Shown piece by piece: positions 1 through 10,705 of a DNA stretch of 64,000 bases (position 1 is the stretch's first letter; each line of letters starts with the position of its first letter). The notes beneath the pieces are model-generated. The model did not search any database and was not told the origin of the DNA. It worked only from the letters and a program-made list of their open reading frames with translations. The stretch is taken from NCBI GenBank assembly GCA_036346255.1, contig CM070640.1:33227238-33291237 (forward strand), written 5' to 3'. The position numbers and the translations under genes are program-made. Origin of the DNA: Ampelocalamus luodianensis (lineage: Eukaryota > Streptophyta > Magnoliopsida > Poales > Poaceae).

Positions 1-268
1 TTCAAGCTCGGACTTCGGATTTATCTTTTATTTTAGTGTTGTCCTCTTAAACTCAATGCTATTACATACGCATTGAGTTTGATTGGGGGTGTTAAGGGTA
101 GTAGTGTAATGCATGGTAGAAGTGTATAGTTATATAAGTGTTAGGGACAGTTATGTAAGTGTAGTCTAGTTTATGGTTTCTCTTGTACACTATATATTGT
201 CCATTGAGCTCTTGCAATAGAACGAACAATTCAACCTCTATTCCTCTCTTCTCTCCCAAAATCTAACA
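1..268 (+). mobile_element. 3' end of a Ty1/Copia retrotransposon (internal tail plus 3' LTR)
   Basis: The 3' LTR runs 90-268. It begins TGTTAAGGG after a polypurine tract (gattggggg, 81-89), ends in AATCTAACA, and has the TG...CA ends of an LTR. Inside is a TATA-like run (cactatatattg) near 190. Bases 1-89 are the tail of the internal region. Their stretch around CTCGGACTTCGGATTT is also found, reversed, near 21145 inside the TRIM at 20952-22785, so the two elements belong to one Copia clade. The 5' part lies outside the window, so coding content and target-site duplication cannot be checked. Confidence 0.75.
90..268 (+). repeat. Copia 3' LTR
   Basis: This is a 179-bp long terminal repeat with TG...CA ends, directly preceded by a purine tract. 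Its first 17 bases closely match the start of the 118-bp LTRs of the TRIM at 20952-22785. The shared order CTCTTGTAC then TATATA also supports common descent. Confidence 0.72.
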
Positions 269-271
269 ATA

Positions 272-345
272 AGAACTTAATTTTATATTACTTCAGCATG
301 CATAAATTAAATTCGATGAGGAGTGAGGACTCCACGAAATTAACC
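272..345. repeat. Left copy of a degenerate local duplication (partner 836-905)
   Basis: About 60 bases beginning AGAACTTA and running through CATAAATTA and GATGAGGA...GAGGA recur at 836-905 with roughly 75-80 % identity by eye. A Stowaway MITE lies between the copies. A second pair, around 690-730 and 1390-1430, shares AATTAnTnGATCAGTnCAGG, so a larger diverged duplication of this flank is likely. Confidence 0.5.
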
Positions 346-363
346 ACGAGCATCTTAGATATA

Positions 364-621
364 CTCCCTCCAATTCACAAAAATAAGTCGTTTTGGACAT
401 CGAGATGGTTCTCAAAATACAACTTTGACCATTAATTACCATTGTAATTATTTGTAAAACCCAACAAAAATATAATATTATAAAAGTACTTTCTGAGACG
501 AATCTACGCATATAATTTTCATATATCTAATCTAAATATTTAAAAAGATATCGATAGCCAAAGTTTTCAAAGTTTGATTGCACGTATTCCAAAACGACTT
601 GTTTTTGTGAACAAAAGGGAG
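364..621. mobile_element. Stowaway MITE
   Basis: This is a 258-bp AT-rich element with terminal inverted repeats. The left end CTCCCTCC...CACAAAAATAAGTCGTTTT matches the reverse complement of the right end (CTCCCTTTTGTTCACAAAAA then CAAGTCGTTTT). It is flanked by TA dinucleotides at 362-363 and 622-623. CTCCCTCC ends with a TA target are diagnostic of the Tc1/mariner-related Stowaway group. No coding capacity is expected or seen. Confidence 0.93.
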
Positions 622-1450
622 TATATAGAAAGACATTGGAAAACTATACAAATCTATTCTCAGTAAATGATAACATATGTAGCCCCATCGATGTGTCATA
701 ATTAGTTGATCAGTTCAGGAATATATCTATCTTTCATTTGGGAGCATTGCTCATCCTCTGACAATTATGAGCAAATCTCGTTAATTAATGAATGATGATC
801 ATGTAAATCTATTTAGCACCGATTACCAAAATTAATAAATGAGAACTTATTTTTATTTTAGTTTGACACACATAAATTATATTGAATGAGGATTGAGGAG
901 GAAATGGTATAGCGTTGCAACGGTATAGCAATAAGTTTCATAAAAAAATATTTGAAAAGCTTCAAGTTTCGATGAGTTTTACGCGTTTTTGGAAGTTTTC
1001 AGAAGATTTCAACAAGTTTCAACAAATTTAGGCGAGTTTTGACGAGCTCACCTTGGCTACGACAGTGTGGCGGTTTCAACAGGCGGCGGCGACGCTCCAC
1101 GGCGTGGTTCTCCATCGCGCTCCATGGCGGATTGCACCAGGGCATTCAGGGGCACGTTCGAGAGTAGCGGGATCTGAAAGCAGGACGTTGAGCGTGCGGC
1201 AACCGTTGATGGGAGGAGTCCGGCGATCTAGACGTCGCTGCTTCGTTGCGCGGCTGGGCTTCTTCTCTGGCGACGGTGAGCGATCTAATACGGCCTTGTT
1301 CCCCGGCGACGGCAAGAGAGTGACCGCGGTCCCACTGCCCCTGATGTCGCCCAGCCCTGCCGCAAGTATTTCTCTATAAATGTAACATATCTAGTCCACT
1401 AATTAATCGATCAGTCCAGGAGTATATTGAGCATCTGGTTTTTGGCCATT
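622..1450. other. Intergenic, no supported gene
   Basis: AT-rich sequence to about 1040 contains the right copy of the local duplication (836-905). A GC-rich patch at 1050-1370 has open frames on both strands but no recognisable protein, codon signal or splice structure. The 1380-1450 stretch repeats part of 690-760 and leads into the lipid-transfer-protein-like pseudogene. I see no convincing promoter. Confidence 0.5.
836..905. repeat. Right copy of a degenerate local duplication (partner 272-345)
   Basis: Matches 272-345 in order and orientation with scattered substitutions and small gaps. See the left copy for the shared blocks. Confidence 0.5.
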
Positions 1451-1790
1451 GTGTCTTCACTCAGTGGATCACCACGGTCGACGGCTGCTGCGAAAGTGGT
1501 AGCAATTTTGCTCATCCTAGCGTGTGCAATCATTTCTCCGCACCAAGTGATTGGCAAAGAGCGAGGATGTACTGAGGATTAAAAGAGGGCCCCTCCTCCG
1601 CGACTGTAATGAATTCGTCAAGCCTGGATCACCCCTTGTGCTCCCAAGCACAAGTAGTACCTGTTGCGCGGCAGTGACAGACGTGCCGCACAAGAACATG
1701 CAATGCATCGCCGATTTACTCACATATGAAGAAAAGAAGCAGCACAGCACAAACAAGATCCTGGATCTTCCGGGCTCTGTCCTTAACTAA
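1451..1790 (+). pseudogene. Pseudogene of a lipid-transfer / DIR1-like (AAI_LTSS) secreted protein
   Basis: Two adjoining frames together look like a small secreted eight-cysteine protein. The first frame (from a GTG at 1451 where an ATG would be expected) gives a basic start and a hydrophobic signal-peptide-like run, VVAILLILACAII, then a first cysteine, and stops near 1575. The second frame (1551-1790) continues with LLRDCNEFVKPGSP, a CC pair and an MQCIADLLT segment. The spacing C...C...CC...C and the VKPGSP stretch fit the plant bifunctional inhibitor / lipid-transfer / seed-storage family, close to DIR1-like proteins, which carry lipids in the apoplast. The usual xCxC pair is reduced to one cysteine and the last cysteines are not clear. 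Missing start, frameshift and lost cysteines argue for a dead gene. The family call rests on pattern recognition only. Confidence 0.5.
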
Positions 1791-2625
1791 ATTCCCTGCC
1801 CGGTCATGGTGTTCAGGAAACGGCCGTCGCTGCCGATGGAATGCATGAACGTAATAAGGAGTTCGAAAGAAGATCAATCCGCTAGTCTGTTTAAACCTTA
1901 AAAAAAAAAAAAGATCAATCCGCTAGTTAATAGAATCGATCAAAGTATCATTAATGTGAGATGTATCTTTTATTAAGGAAAAGTATCTGATAGAGATTTC
2001 CATTGACATATTTTTTTTCCTCTCATGAATACGCCTGTTCATTTCAGATAAAATACTTGTGACTTGTGATATATTTACCGAAAAGAGAGAGAGAAAAGAG
2101 AAAACTAGTTGGTGTGATCAGCATTCAGCAGTGCTGCACGTTTTGGGGTTACAGTGTAATCTCACACTTGGAATTTCAAATACTGAAAGTCAAATTTGGA
2201 AGTTGAGTTCAAAATCTGATGTTTAATGGGAAACCTGCTTAGTTCTCCAATAAAGTAAAATTTCAAAGAGACGGTTTTCCTATTCGGCGGACGTCCTTGA
2301 GAAACATATCCGGTGGATGCACTCATGAGCCGTTCGATCAGCACATGGAAGCATACCATCCACTGGATCCGGTTTCATCCATACATACGCGGGTCCGCTG
2401 GATTTCTTCGCCACAAGCTGCTATCACCAGATTCCATTTCCCTTTCTCCTTCGCGTCTCCTCTCCGTCGCACTACGTCATCTCTCTCCCTCTGAGCTCGC
2501 CGTCTCTCTGCCCCTTCCCCACCACGGGCGTGCCGCGTCGTCCATCGCTGAAGAAATTGTGCCGTCAGCCTCTCCCATGCCACCGGAGTTTTACGATTAA
2601 ACTTTCTGTACGAATACATACTCTA
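1791..2625. other. Intergenic with a short duplicated motif
   Basis: The phrase AGATCAATCCGCTAGT occurs twice (about 1871 and 1912) around a poly-A run, a small local duplication. 2300-2600 is moderately GC-rich and open in several frames, but no domain, start context or splice pattern supports a gene. Confidence 0.4.
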
Positions 2626-2856
2626 GGGTATGTTTAGTTAGTGGGATGGAGTTAAATGGGATAGGATGTTCTTGTACCATATGTTTTTATTGTTTTAAGT
2701 GAATACGATGGTTTAACATCTAAAGAGAATATTTTACAAATTTGTATCCTACTATCTAAGATGAGATGGGTCCATTCAAACAACCAAATACATATATGAC
2801 TTTTTCTCAAACAAACTCATACATTTATCACTTGATAAAAGCAACCAAACACACCC
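2626..2856. mobile_element. Tourist-like MITE
   Basis: This 231-bp AT-rich element starts GGGTATGTTTAGTT and ends AACCAAACACACCC, a 14-bp terminal inverted repeat with two mismatches. The flanking triplets are CTA and TTA, a near match to the TWA target duplication of PIF/Harbinger elements. It has no coding capacity. A hAT origin is less likely because no 8-bp duplication is visible. Confidence 0.68.
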
Positions 2857-3306
2857 TTATTCTTAATTGCTCGATACATAGTTCCAATCAAATATATTTG
2901 TTGTGTTTATCCTATTGCTCTTACAAAATATGTTTTCCTGTTGTATAGGAAGGTCACTGCTATTTGTTATACTATGATACCCTTTATTATGAGCAGCAGT
3001 CCTCAAATCGGAATATAGTTGCGAGATACGACACGAGCGTACATGATATCAAGAACGAAGTAGATGAATACAACATCCTAATTTTCAGGCCTTTTTTTGA
3101 AAATTTTCAAAATAAAGATAACCATTTGATTTCGTTGTTTTGCTCAAGTTTAACTTAGAGATTTTGAAAAGTTGGAAGTCATTTAATATGAATTAATCAA
3201 ATCTCAACTAATTCAAAACTTAGTTCATTTGGAGTTTATTGGAGTTCTCTGGTTTGAGATTCCCTTTTTCTGTCTGTTCCTCCTTCCCGCGCGCCCGCGC
3301 CTTCAA

Positions 3307-3490
3307 TCCTTGCAAGCCGTCCGATTGTGTTTGAGAGGCTCGATCTTGTTTGGACGTTCACCCAGTCCGAACGTCCCAATCCTTGTGAGCCGTCCGATCG
3401 TATTTGAACGGCCCGTTCTCGTTTGCGTGTTCGCCCAGTCCGAACGTCCTCAATCCTTGTGAGCCGTCTGATCAAAACCGAACGGCCTTC
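3307..3490. repeat. Tandem repeat, about 73-bp unit, roughly 2.5 copies
   Basis: Units begin CCTTGnnAGCCGTCYGATnnn and carry CCCAGTCCGAACGTCC near their end. The first two units are nearly complete and the third is cut short at GAACGGCC. The CCGAACGG / GATC motifs resemble the degenerate arrays in the giant LTRs at 24560-24760 and 46840-47340. Confidence 0.7.
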
Positions 3491-3507
3491 ATCCCCTAGA
3501 CCACTCT

Positions 3508-3720
3508 CTTTGGTCACAACTGCTTTTTACAAAGATGACCCTCTTTGGTCGCAACTGCCTTTTTGCAAAGACGACCATCTTTGATCGCAAACCGCCATTT
3601 TTGCAAAGACGACCCTCTTTGGTTGCAACCGCCCTTTTACAAAGACTACCCTCCTGGTCAAGACCACCCTCGTGGTCACGACCTCTCTTTTTGCAAAGAC
3701 CACCCTCTTGGTCAGGACCT
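3508..3720. repeat. Minisatellite, about 36-bp unit
   Basis: Four to five tandem units follow the pattern CCTCTTTGGTCGCAACTGCC, then TTTTTGCAAAGACGAC, becoming less regular to the right, where CCTCCT runs take over. Because the unit is close to a multiple of three, both strands appear open, but the resulting peptides are simple repeats and not a gene. Confidence 0.75.
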
Positions 3721-4827
3721 CCTCCTTTGGACCTCCTCCTCCTCTCCTCCTCCTCAGGACCTCCTCAAAGACCTCCCCCTTTGTGGTCACGACCACCCCC
3801 TTTGGTCATGGTCGACCCCATCAGTCAGCTCCCTGTTTATTTTTTCTATTCACCCATGTTCTCCTCTGTATCAACGTGTGCATTAAATGCAACGTGCAGG
3901 TCTGCAGTGACATGTGCATTAAATATTGTTGCCTCCGCCGAGCCTCACTGTCCTGCTGGCAGCGAGCCCATGCCTTGTCGCCGCAAATCCCACTGCCCAT
4001 CTTGTCACCCGGTCATTCTCCTTCCTCTACAAATAGGGCACCAAGGAGTCTCATAGCCTTTTTGTTTCCACTTAGATTTCCAACTCTCTCTCTCTTTCAC
4101 TCTCTCACCCTCGATCTCCTTTGTTCAAGCTCCAGCTTGAGTAGTTTACCTTTCTATCTTCACCTTACTTCAGTATCGTTCTTTTGGCTTTGGTTTGGTG
4201 TGTTCGTTGGAGTTTTTGTAAGCTTTGTTTTCTTATTTGGCTTTGTTCGCACATGTAGATTCTAGATTCTCTGAAGAGTTCGTAGATCCGACAACCTCAA
4301 CCGAAGCTTTCCAACTCTTCAATGAAGGCAAATCATAAACATTTGATCATGTTGAACTAGTTATATAAAAATGGTTTGCGAGATAGCTAAACACCTACTT
4401 GACAGTATGTCTCCTTGAATAATTGGGTTGATATGTTCCCTTGGACACCATAGGTTGGGTAATTTTTAGTTAGACATTATTGGTATACCAACCTGGGTAC
4501 CGTTTATGTTTAGACATGCTTTAGTACACGCTGGATACTTGATCACTTACTCAAAAAATGTAAATTTGACTAATGAGATATCGAATCGTGGTGTGATGCC
4601 ATTGTTGTGCAACTGTGGTGTGAGATCATAGTTGTGTCGAATGTGGTGCGATGCCACTGTTGTTAAAAACTTTTTGTGCCATGGCAAGGGTTGTTATTTG
4701 GCGGGTTTAACGAAAATGATTTCTTGCTCAGGCGAATGATCGTGTAGTAAAGGAGGTGCAGGAAGCACTTTGAGATGAGGATGTTTCGCATGAGCTACCA
4801 CTAAGAACTTAACTTTTTGTGCCAATG

Positions 4828-5884
4828 GCCGATCAGACCGCGCTAGCTCTAGCGGCTATAAAAACTAACCGTTGAACACTCAACCGGACTGACCTCCCTC
4901 ACAAGGGCCAGTCAGACCAGACAATAGTCAGTCAAACCGCCAGGGGGGCGGTCAGACCACTCCACAGAGAAGCCAAGCTAGAGGAGAAAATACCCTTTGG
5001 AAAAAGCAAACCAGGGGACTCTGATCGTGGGACCGGTCAGACTGGCCAACACATGGCGGTCAGACCGGTTGCCCACCGGTCAGACCGGTCAAACATGGCG
5101 GTCAGACCACCAGAACAAGTGGACCGGCGCTCAGCCCGGTCACACCCTTCAAGGGCCGGTCAGACCGCCCTAGAGCGCGGTCCGACTACCAGAGACAGGA
5201 AAAACTGGATTTGCATATCGCTTCAACTCAATTTTGTAAAACATATTTGCTAACTGATGCGTGATGCAAACAAGGTATGAAAGCATGATTATCAACAAGT
5301 GCAAAACACATTTGTTGACTTTTAGAATCACACCACAAGGAATTTGGTACATGTACTTAAACCGTTTGCAAAACACATTCGCAAACAAAAGTCACATGCT
5401 ATAAGGATTATGCATGAGCCAACTATTTGCAAAACACATTCGCAAATATCGGCAACATGCTAAAGAGAGCTAGAGCAAGCACTAAGAGCTATCAACACAT
5501 TACACACTCAAGTTACTAGTCAAGACCCATCTTAATAGTACGGTAATCTATATTAGCAATTCGGTCTCCACACCAAACACCGAGACATGTAAAAAACTAA
5601 GAACACATCCTTAACCTATACTAGTCATACATTTGCCTTGAGCATCCATCTTTGAGTGGTCCTCTGATGACGAACATCTCCACTCCAAGTCCGGGATCTT
5701 GACTTTAATATCATCAACATATGATGATCTTCTTCACTTTATGATCTTGTATTGATGATGATCAACACATAATGACATACTAAGTCTTCATCATCATGGG
5801 ACTTAACATGTTTTACCAACTCATAGAAAATGTTAGTCCACATGACGATTGTCATTAATTACCAAAACATTCCATTAACCCATA
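4828..5884 (-). mobile_element. Foreign LTR-like fragment with GGTCAGACCG motif array
   Basis: Between 4834 and 5170 the motif GGTCAGACCG or a close variant occurs about nine times. From about 5440 to 5880 the sequence follows the same order of landmarks as 49130-49436 (ACTAGTCnnGAnnC, TCTTAATAGTACG, TCATTAATTACCAAAAC). This suggests an LTR of one long-LTR Gypsy-like group. The TTGGTAATTAATGACA end reads as an LTR start on the minus strand. No PBS, coding region or TSD is visible, and its join to gag at 5885 is abrupt. Confidence 0.5.
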
Positions 5885-6970
5885 ATGGCGGGTCTAGATT
5901 ATTCACTTGGTCAAATTATTGAATCAGAACAATCAAACAATTGATGCACAACCACCAATTTACACGCACTCCAAGCTATCAGAGTACATGAGGACCTGTC
6001 CACCTACTTTCTCCCATTCTTCACAACCCTTGGAGGCCGATGATTGGCTACGCTCAATAGAGAATAATATCACTATTGCTCAGTGCAATGATCGTGAAAA
6101 AGTTCTTTATGCCACACATCAACTAGAGGGCACAACCGGAGAGTGGTGGGAAAACTATAGTGCAGCCCAAGAAAATCCGCAAGCTATTACTTGGGGAGAA
6201 TTTTTAACAGCTTTTCGCCACTAGCATGTTCTAGATGGCATAGTGGACATGGAGATGAATGAGTTCCGTGATTTACAGCAAGGAAGCAAGTTCACTCAAC
6301 TTTCTCGCTACGCTCTAGAGGATGTTGCCACAGACGATGCCTGTCAGAAGCGATTCACGCGTGGACTTAACCCCAACCTAAAGGTGCAAGTTGTTGGCAA
6401 CGACTATGTGGATTTTCAGCATATGATTGATAAGGCTATGCTTGTAAAGGAGTCTCGTCGTGAGCTAGAGGAATCTCGCAAGAGGACGATGATGCATCAT
6501 GGAGCTCACCAGAATCATCTGCAGAAAGCCAGAACCAACGTGTAGCAGCAGCCTATTCATTTCACCTCCCGCCGCATTCAGGGCCCTTGCACCGGCACCT
6601 CACCCAGTAGCCTCAGAATTCCGCAACTTCAACAACAGTAACAATAACCAATTGCGGAGAAACAACATTCCAGCCTTAGGAGTCATTTGCTATAAGTGTC
6701 AAGAGATAGTTGCCCATGAAAGCAAGCCCCGACGCCAATTCCTTTTAACTTGGGAGCTACGCCATCCAGGACCCCTACGTTAGGAGTAAGACGAGGAATG
6801 CCTTAGACTCCAAGTCAAGCCACCAGGACTTCATCGGCATCTGCAAGAGGACGAGTGAATCATGTCACCACAGACGAAGCCCAATCAGCTTAGAATGTCG
6901 TTCCAGGTAAGTCTCTAGTTAGTTTGGCATCGGTTACAGTTTTGTCTCACTCAGGAGAGAAAGTCACTTG
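5885..6970 (+). pseudogene. Gypsy gag pseudogene
   Basis: Conceptual translation shows a plant Gypsy capsid (Retrotrans_gag) domain: the RTCPPTFSHSSQPLEADDWL stretch (around 5990), GEWWENYSAAQ (6140) and DVATDDACQKRFTRGLNPNL (6330). Then comes a basic region and a decayed CCHC zinc knuckle reading CYKCQEIVAHE (6690), where the second half of the motif is lost. Stops near 6224 and 6545 and a frame change break the frame. The reading ends in VNHVT...NVVPGKS, the protein segment just before the protease in related elements, and no pol follows. The family and domain are clear; the copy is dead. Confidence 0.85.
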
Positions 6971-7056
6971 GAAGAGTGAGTAAAGTCTGAGTTCCCGAAC
7001 CTATTATCTAGCCAGCCCAAATCTCATGGTCGAGATTCTGTTTAGGGGGCCATATT

Positions 7057-10000
7057 TGTAACATCCTAATTTTCATGTCTTTTTGGAGCCTTTCAAAATA
7101 AAAATAACCATTTAATTTTTTCTTAAATTAATTAAATATTAATTTAAATTTTAAAAATTTAATTTTTTATGTGAATAAACCAAAAATCAAGTAAAATCAT
7201 AACCTATTTATTTGAGTTCCTCTTGTCCAAAGTATTTTTCTAGAATTTTCTTGGAATTTTTGGAGTTCATTTACTATTTCTTTGAGCTCAATTTAATTTA
7301 TTTCCTTTTTTGGAAAATCCTAAATCCTTTTTGTTCCGAAAAATCCCCTTGGGCCGAATCTTTTTCCCCAGCCATTTCCTTTCTCTCTCTCTCTACCTGG
7401 GCCAAGGCCCATCTCCCTCGCCAGAGCCAACCCAGCTCCGCTCGAGCTCCTGACTAGTGGGTTCCACCTGTCAGCCAGCCGCGTCCAGCCACGTGCTGCG
7501 TCCAAACTCCTCAGTCGCCACCTGGTTTCCTCGGTGTGCATGCCATGCCACGCAACCCAAGCCGCCACCCTGGCAATAAATAGCCGCACTGACCCCTCGC
7601 GCGTGAAGCACCCGAAAACCCTAGCCGTGTCGCCCTCTTCGAGTTCCATCACCGCCAATGGAGACGAAGAGCAAGCTCGCCGTGACGCTATTTTGAAGCT
7701 TCCTTATCGGATCTAATCACGTCAACCAGAGCGTCCTTACATCGCCAAGCTTCGGGAGGAGTTAATCGGAGAGAGGAGCCGCAGTCGCCAGGATATCGAG
7801 CTTTTCCCTATCCTTTGTCGCTGTCGTTCAATCACTAATTGCCCCACTGCTGGTGAGTCCTAAGCATCACCATCCACTGCCCTAGCTTAGTCGTGTTGTG
7901 TTCTATCCGGTGCGCACACCCACTCGCCCGTAGCGCCGCCGTAGAATCCGCCTTCCTCTTCGCCCGTAACGTCCCGTCAAACCACACCACCGTATCCATG
8001 TTAGCATCTTCGCCACATCTCGTTATCGTGATCCTAGACCTTTGTCATGCTTCATTGTCACTGAAAACCCTCGGTCCTAGTGCGCCACCGCTGCTGTCAC
8101 CATGTCGTCCCAATCAGCAACCACATCACTGCCACCTCGTCTCCACCCTAGCACCTGTGCATGTGTGGCTGCCTGTGTGTCACCCGAGTCCAAGCCCTAG
8201 ACCCAACACACGTGGAATTGGTCCACCGTGAATGGATCCACTTACGTGTGGACCCCGCGTGTCAGCCACTATTCGATAGACACAATCCATCGTGCGTCGT
8301 GAGCTAGCCCCGTGGACTTGGTCCATAAACCATGGGCCCACTTGTGAGCCTTTCTTCTTTTTCCAAAAATCCAGAAAAAGAAAGATTCTGGAATATTTCA
8401 TAGGACCCAATTATCAATGACACATAACCTCTCTCCTCTGATATTTTCCCGATTTTCTTTCCCTTCCAATCTTCCGAGAGCTCGTTCTCCTTCATTCGAA
8501 CTCCAATTCTGCATGTTCTTCTTTCTAAATTCGTGTAAAGTAGAGCTCTCTCTTTAAGTATTGGTTTTTTTATTTTGGATTATATTTTAATTTTGTTTGA
8601 ATTTATTTGTTCCTCGTTTGTTTTCTCTCTCTTGTTTAGATAACGATTTCCATGGAGCGGGAGCAAGATTTGAAAATCCGAGTGTGGTAACTGAACAAGG
8701 CCAAGGTAAGTCGTAACCTTTGATAATATTGAACATATGTTTTGCAAAATTATTTTATTTACATATCAACATGCATGCTACTTTTATATCAACTGTTTAC
8801 TAGGAGTAGCTAAATACCTACCTGTCATTATGACACCTTGATTATCTTGAATACCATGTGTTCATTGTCACCATAGGTTGGTTTATTATTAGTTGTACAT
8901 AATTGTACTACCAACATGGGTTGATGTGGTTATGCTTAGCCATACTTAGTTGTATGATGGGCTCATATTCACATGATCAATTATGTGAACTTGACTTAAT
9001 GAGATATTGAATTGTGGTGTAATGCCACTGTTGTAAAGTGGTGTGCCATGGTAGGGGGTGCCATTAGTATTGGTTAAACAAAATGGTTTCATGCTCAAGC
9101 GAGTGATCGTGCAGTAAAGGGGGTGTCGCTTGCATATTTGGAATGAGGTTGTCTCGCTTGGGTGAACACTAAGGACTTAACTTTATACGCCATTGAACTG
9201 GGCTATATCGTACAACCACATGTCCAGTATGGAATAGACCTGGCTGATTAATTTGTAATGTCTTGACTTTGGTACTACCATGTGGTCGTATGGGGGTCCG
9301 AGATGGATGAGATGGCTCACATGGCGCAAGAGAGGGCCCCCGACTGGGTGTGATATCCTCGGTGGAGAAACCTTAGCGGACAGGACCGGGTTGAGACGGA
9401 GCATTGTAAAGGCATTATTATGATTGCTCAATCATATACCTCTGTATGGCAAGTCATGGCAGACATGATGAGTTGATTGTATCTTGTAGGTAAAATTGTA
9501 CAACCACTATAGAGTGTTAAAATTGTTCAAACAGCCGTGTTCCCGGTTATGATAATGCCTAGGAATTTCACATGAGGTATAAAGTTTTCATAAAGCTTTT
9601 GGATGGTGGAATGGTTGGAAAGTGAATGGGATATTCACTGGTTGTTTCAATACAAATGTTTATTTATTATATCTTTTCAAGTATGTTTTACAATCTATTT
9701 ACTGTATTTACTATCAACACTTGCTTTCTGCAAAAGAACAAAATGGATATACCTTTGTTCAAGCCTTGCATGAATATATAATTGCATACTATTCCCTACA
9801 ACTTGCTAAGTACTTTATGTACTCACGGCTATATACATTGTTGATCAATTAAAGAAGGATAAGTTAATCAAGAGTACTTTGAAGACTTTGCGAACTAGGA
9901 TGTGCTCCCCACTTGATTGCCTTTGGGCATATCGGATGGCCACCACGAGTTATTTTATTTTCGTTGCAAGAGTTTCATTCGTTTCTTGAGCCTTGTGTGG

Positions 10001-10182
10001 CAAGTTATGTAAACTTTGACCATAAGGTCCGCTGCTACTATTTAAAAATAATCTTCTAATTTCTTAGTTATTTCGTTGAATAGATGATATTTCATCGATG
10101 CTGCTACTGTGTGCACTAGCGTGATTCTGAACTAGTGCATAACACACAGAGGGTTTCGGATGTGATAATCCGGGTCCCGACA
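7057..10182 (+). repeat. Right (3') Gypsy LTR, 3126 bp
   Basis: Starts TGTAACATCC after a purine-rich GGGGGC stretch and a CGAGATTCTGTTTA context typical of Gypsy 3' ends. It ends GGGTCCCGACA at 10182. A TATA-like AATAAATAG lies near 7580, followed by a C/T-rich leader. The reverse of GCGCAAGAGAGGGCCCCC...AAACCTTAGCGG near 9330 matches blocks in the LTRs at 54150 and 62910, so all belong to one broad LTR superfamily. No clean 5-bp duplication pairs 10183-10187 with the left end. Confidence 0.72.
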
Positions 10183-10697
10183 GACCGCTAGCACAGGCAA
10201 AGTCAACGCCCAAGGGTGGCATGAGGCGGGAGGGGGACCGCATAGCGGCGTGCACGAGGAGGAGGTGGAGCGTGGTAAGGTGGGGCCGACAGTAGAGGAG
10301 GACCAGCCAGAGGGGAGGGATTGTGGTGGGGAGCCCAGAGGGAGGAGGTGGAGCTTGGCAAGGTGGGGTCGGCTATGGAGGACCAACCGGATGGGAGGGA
10401 TTAGGGTGGGGAGGGTGAAGGAGGTATTAGGCGGTGGCGCGACGACGATGGAGTGGGCGGTGGGGGTGGATGCAGGTGAGTGTCTTTATGCTTATTTTGG
10501 TGTTCAGTACTGAGTAGGCTTAGAGCTTCCAATACTAGTACTCAACAAGCTCCCACATGTTTTGCCTAGATTCGGCTTCAAGACTGAAGCTAAGTTGAAC
10601 AGGCCTTAAAACCACCAGATGTCATTTGGGACTTAGTTGCTTAGGGAGAGAGAATAGATTGGTTGGTGGTGCCGCGTCGTGGTGGCGAGGAGGTGTA
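10183..10697. other. Gap with a G-rich tandem duplication (10250-10412)
   Basis: A G-rich unit of about 78 bp, GAGGAGGTGGAGCnTGGnAAG through GGGAGGGATTnnGGTGGGGA, is present twice in tandem at about 10257-10334 and 10335-10412. Open frames across it are a by-product of the repeat. The rest, up to the hAT element, shows nothing I recognise. Confidence 0.6.
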
Positions 10698-10705
10698 TGG
10701 GCAAG

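Larger units (their letters stand above)
3069..4827 (+). repeat. Left Gypsy LTR fragment
   Basis: Begins with a decayed TGTAACATCC start (here TACAACATCC) followed by TAATTTTCAGGCC, the same opening as the right LTR at 7057. Its middle holds two tandem arrays described separately. From 4380 it follows the right LTR again through CACCATAGGTTGG and GACTnAATGAGATAT. It ends abruptly near 4827, where a different repeat starts. Confidence 0.6.
3069..10182 (+). mobile_element. Old, rearranged Gypsy element (plus strand), gag-only
   Basis: A left LTR fragment (3069-4827), an unrelated LTR-like piece (4828-5884), a broken gag (5885-6970) and a complete-looking right LTR (7057-10182) lie in the order of a plus-strand Gypsy element. 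No protease, RT or integrase is present between gag and the right LTR. The PBS and gag leader are lost where the foreign piece sits. The two LTRs share blocks (for example 4380-4820 with 8780-9190) at only about 70-75 % identity by eye, so this is either very old or a composite of two related copies. Confidence 0.6.

Noticed and set aside
3069..10182. One intact Gypsy element with a normal LTR pair
   Set aside because: The left LTR is short and about 25-30 % diverged, the PBS and leader are missing and a foreign LTR-like piece is inserted, so it is treated as rearranged or composite.
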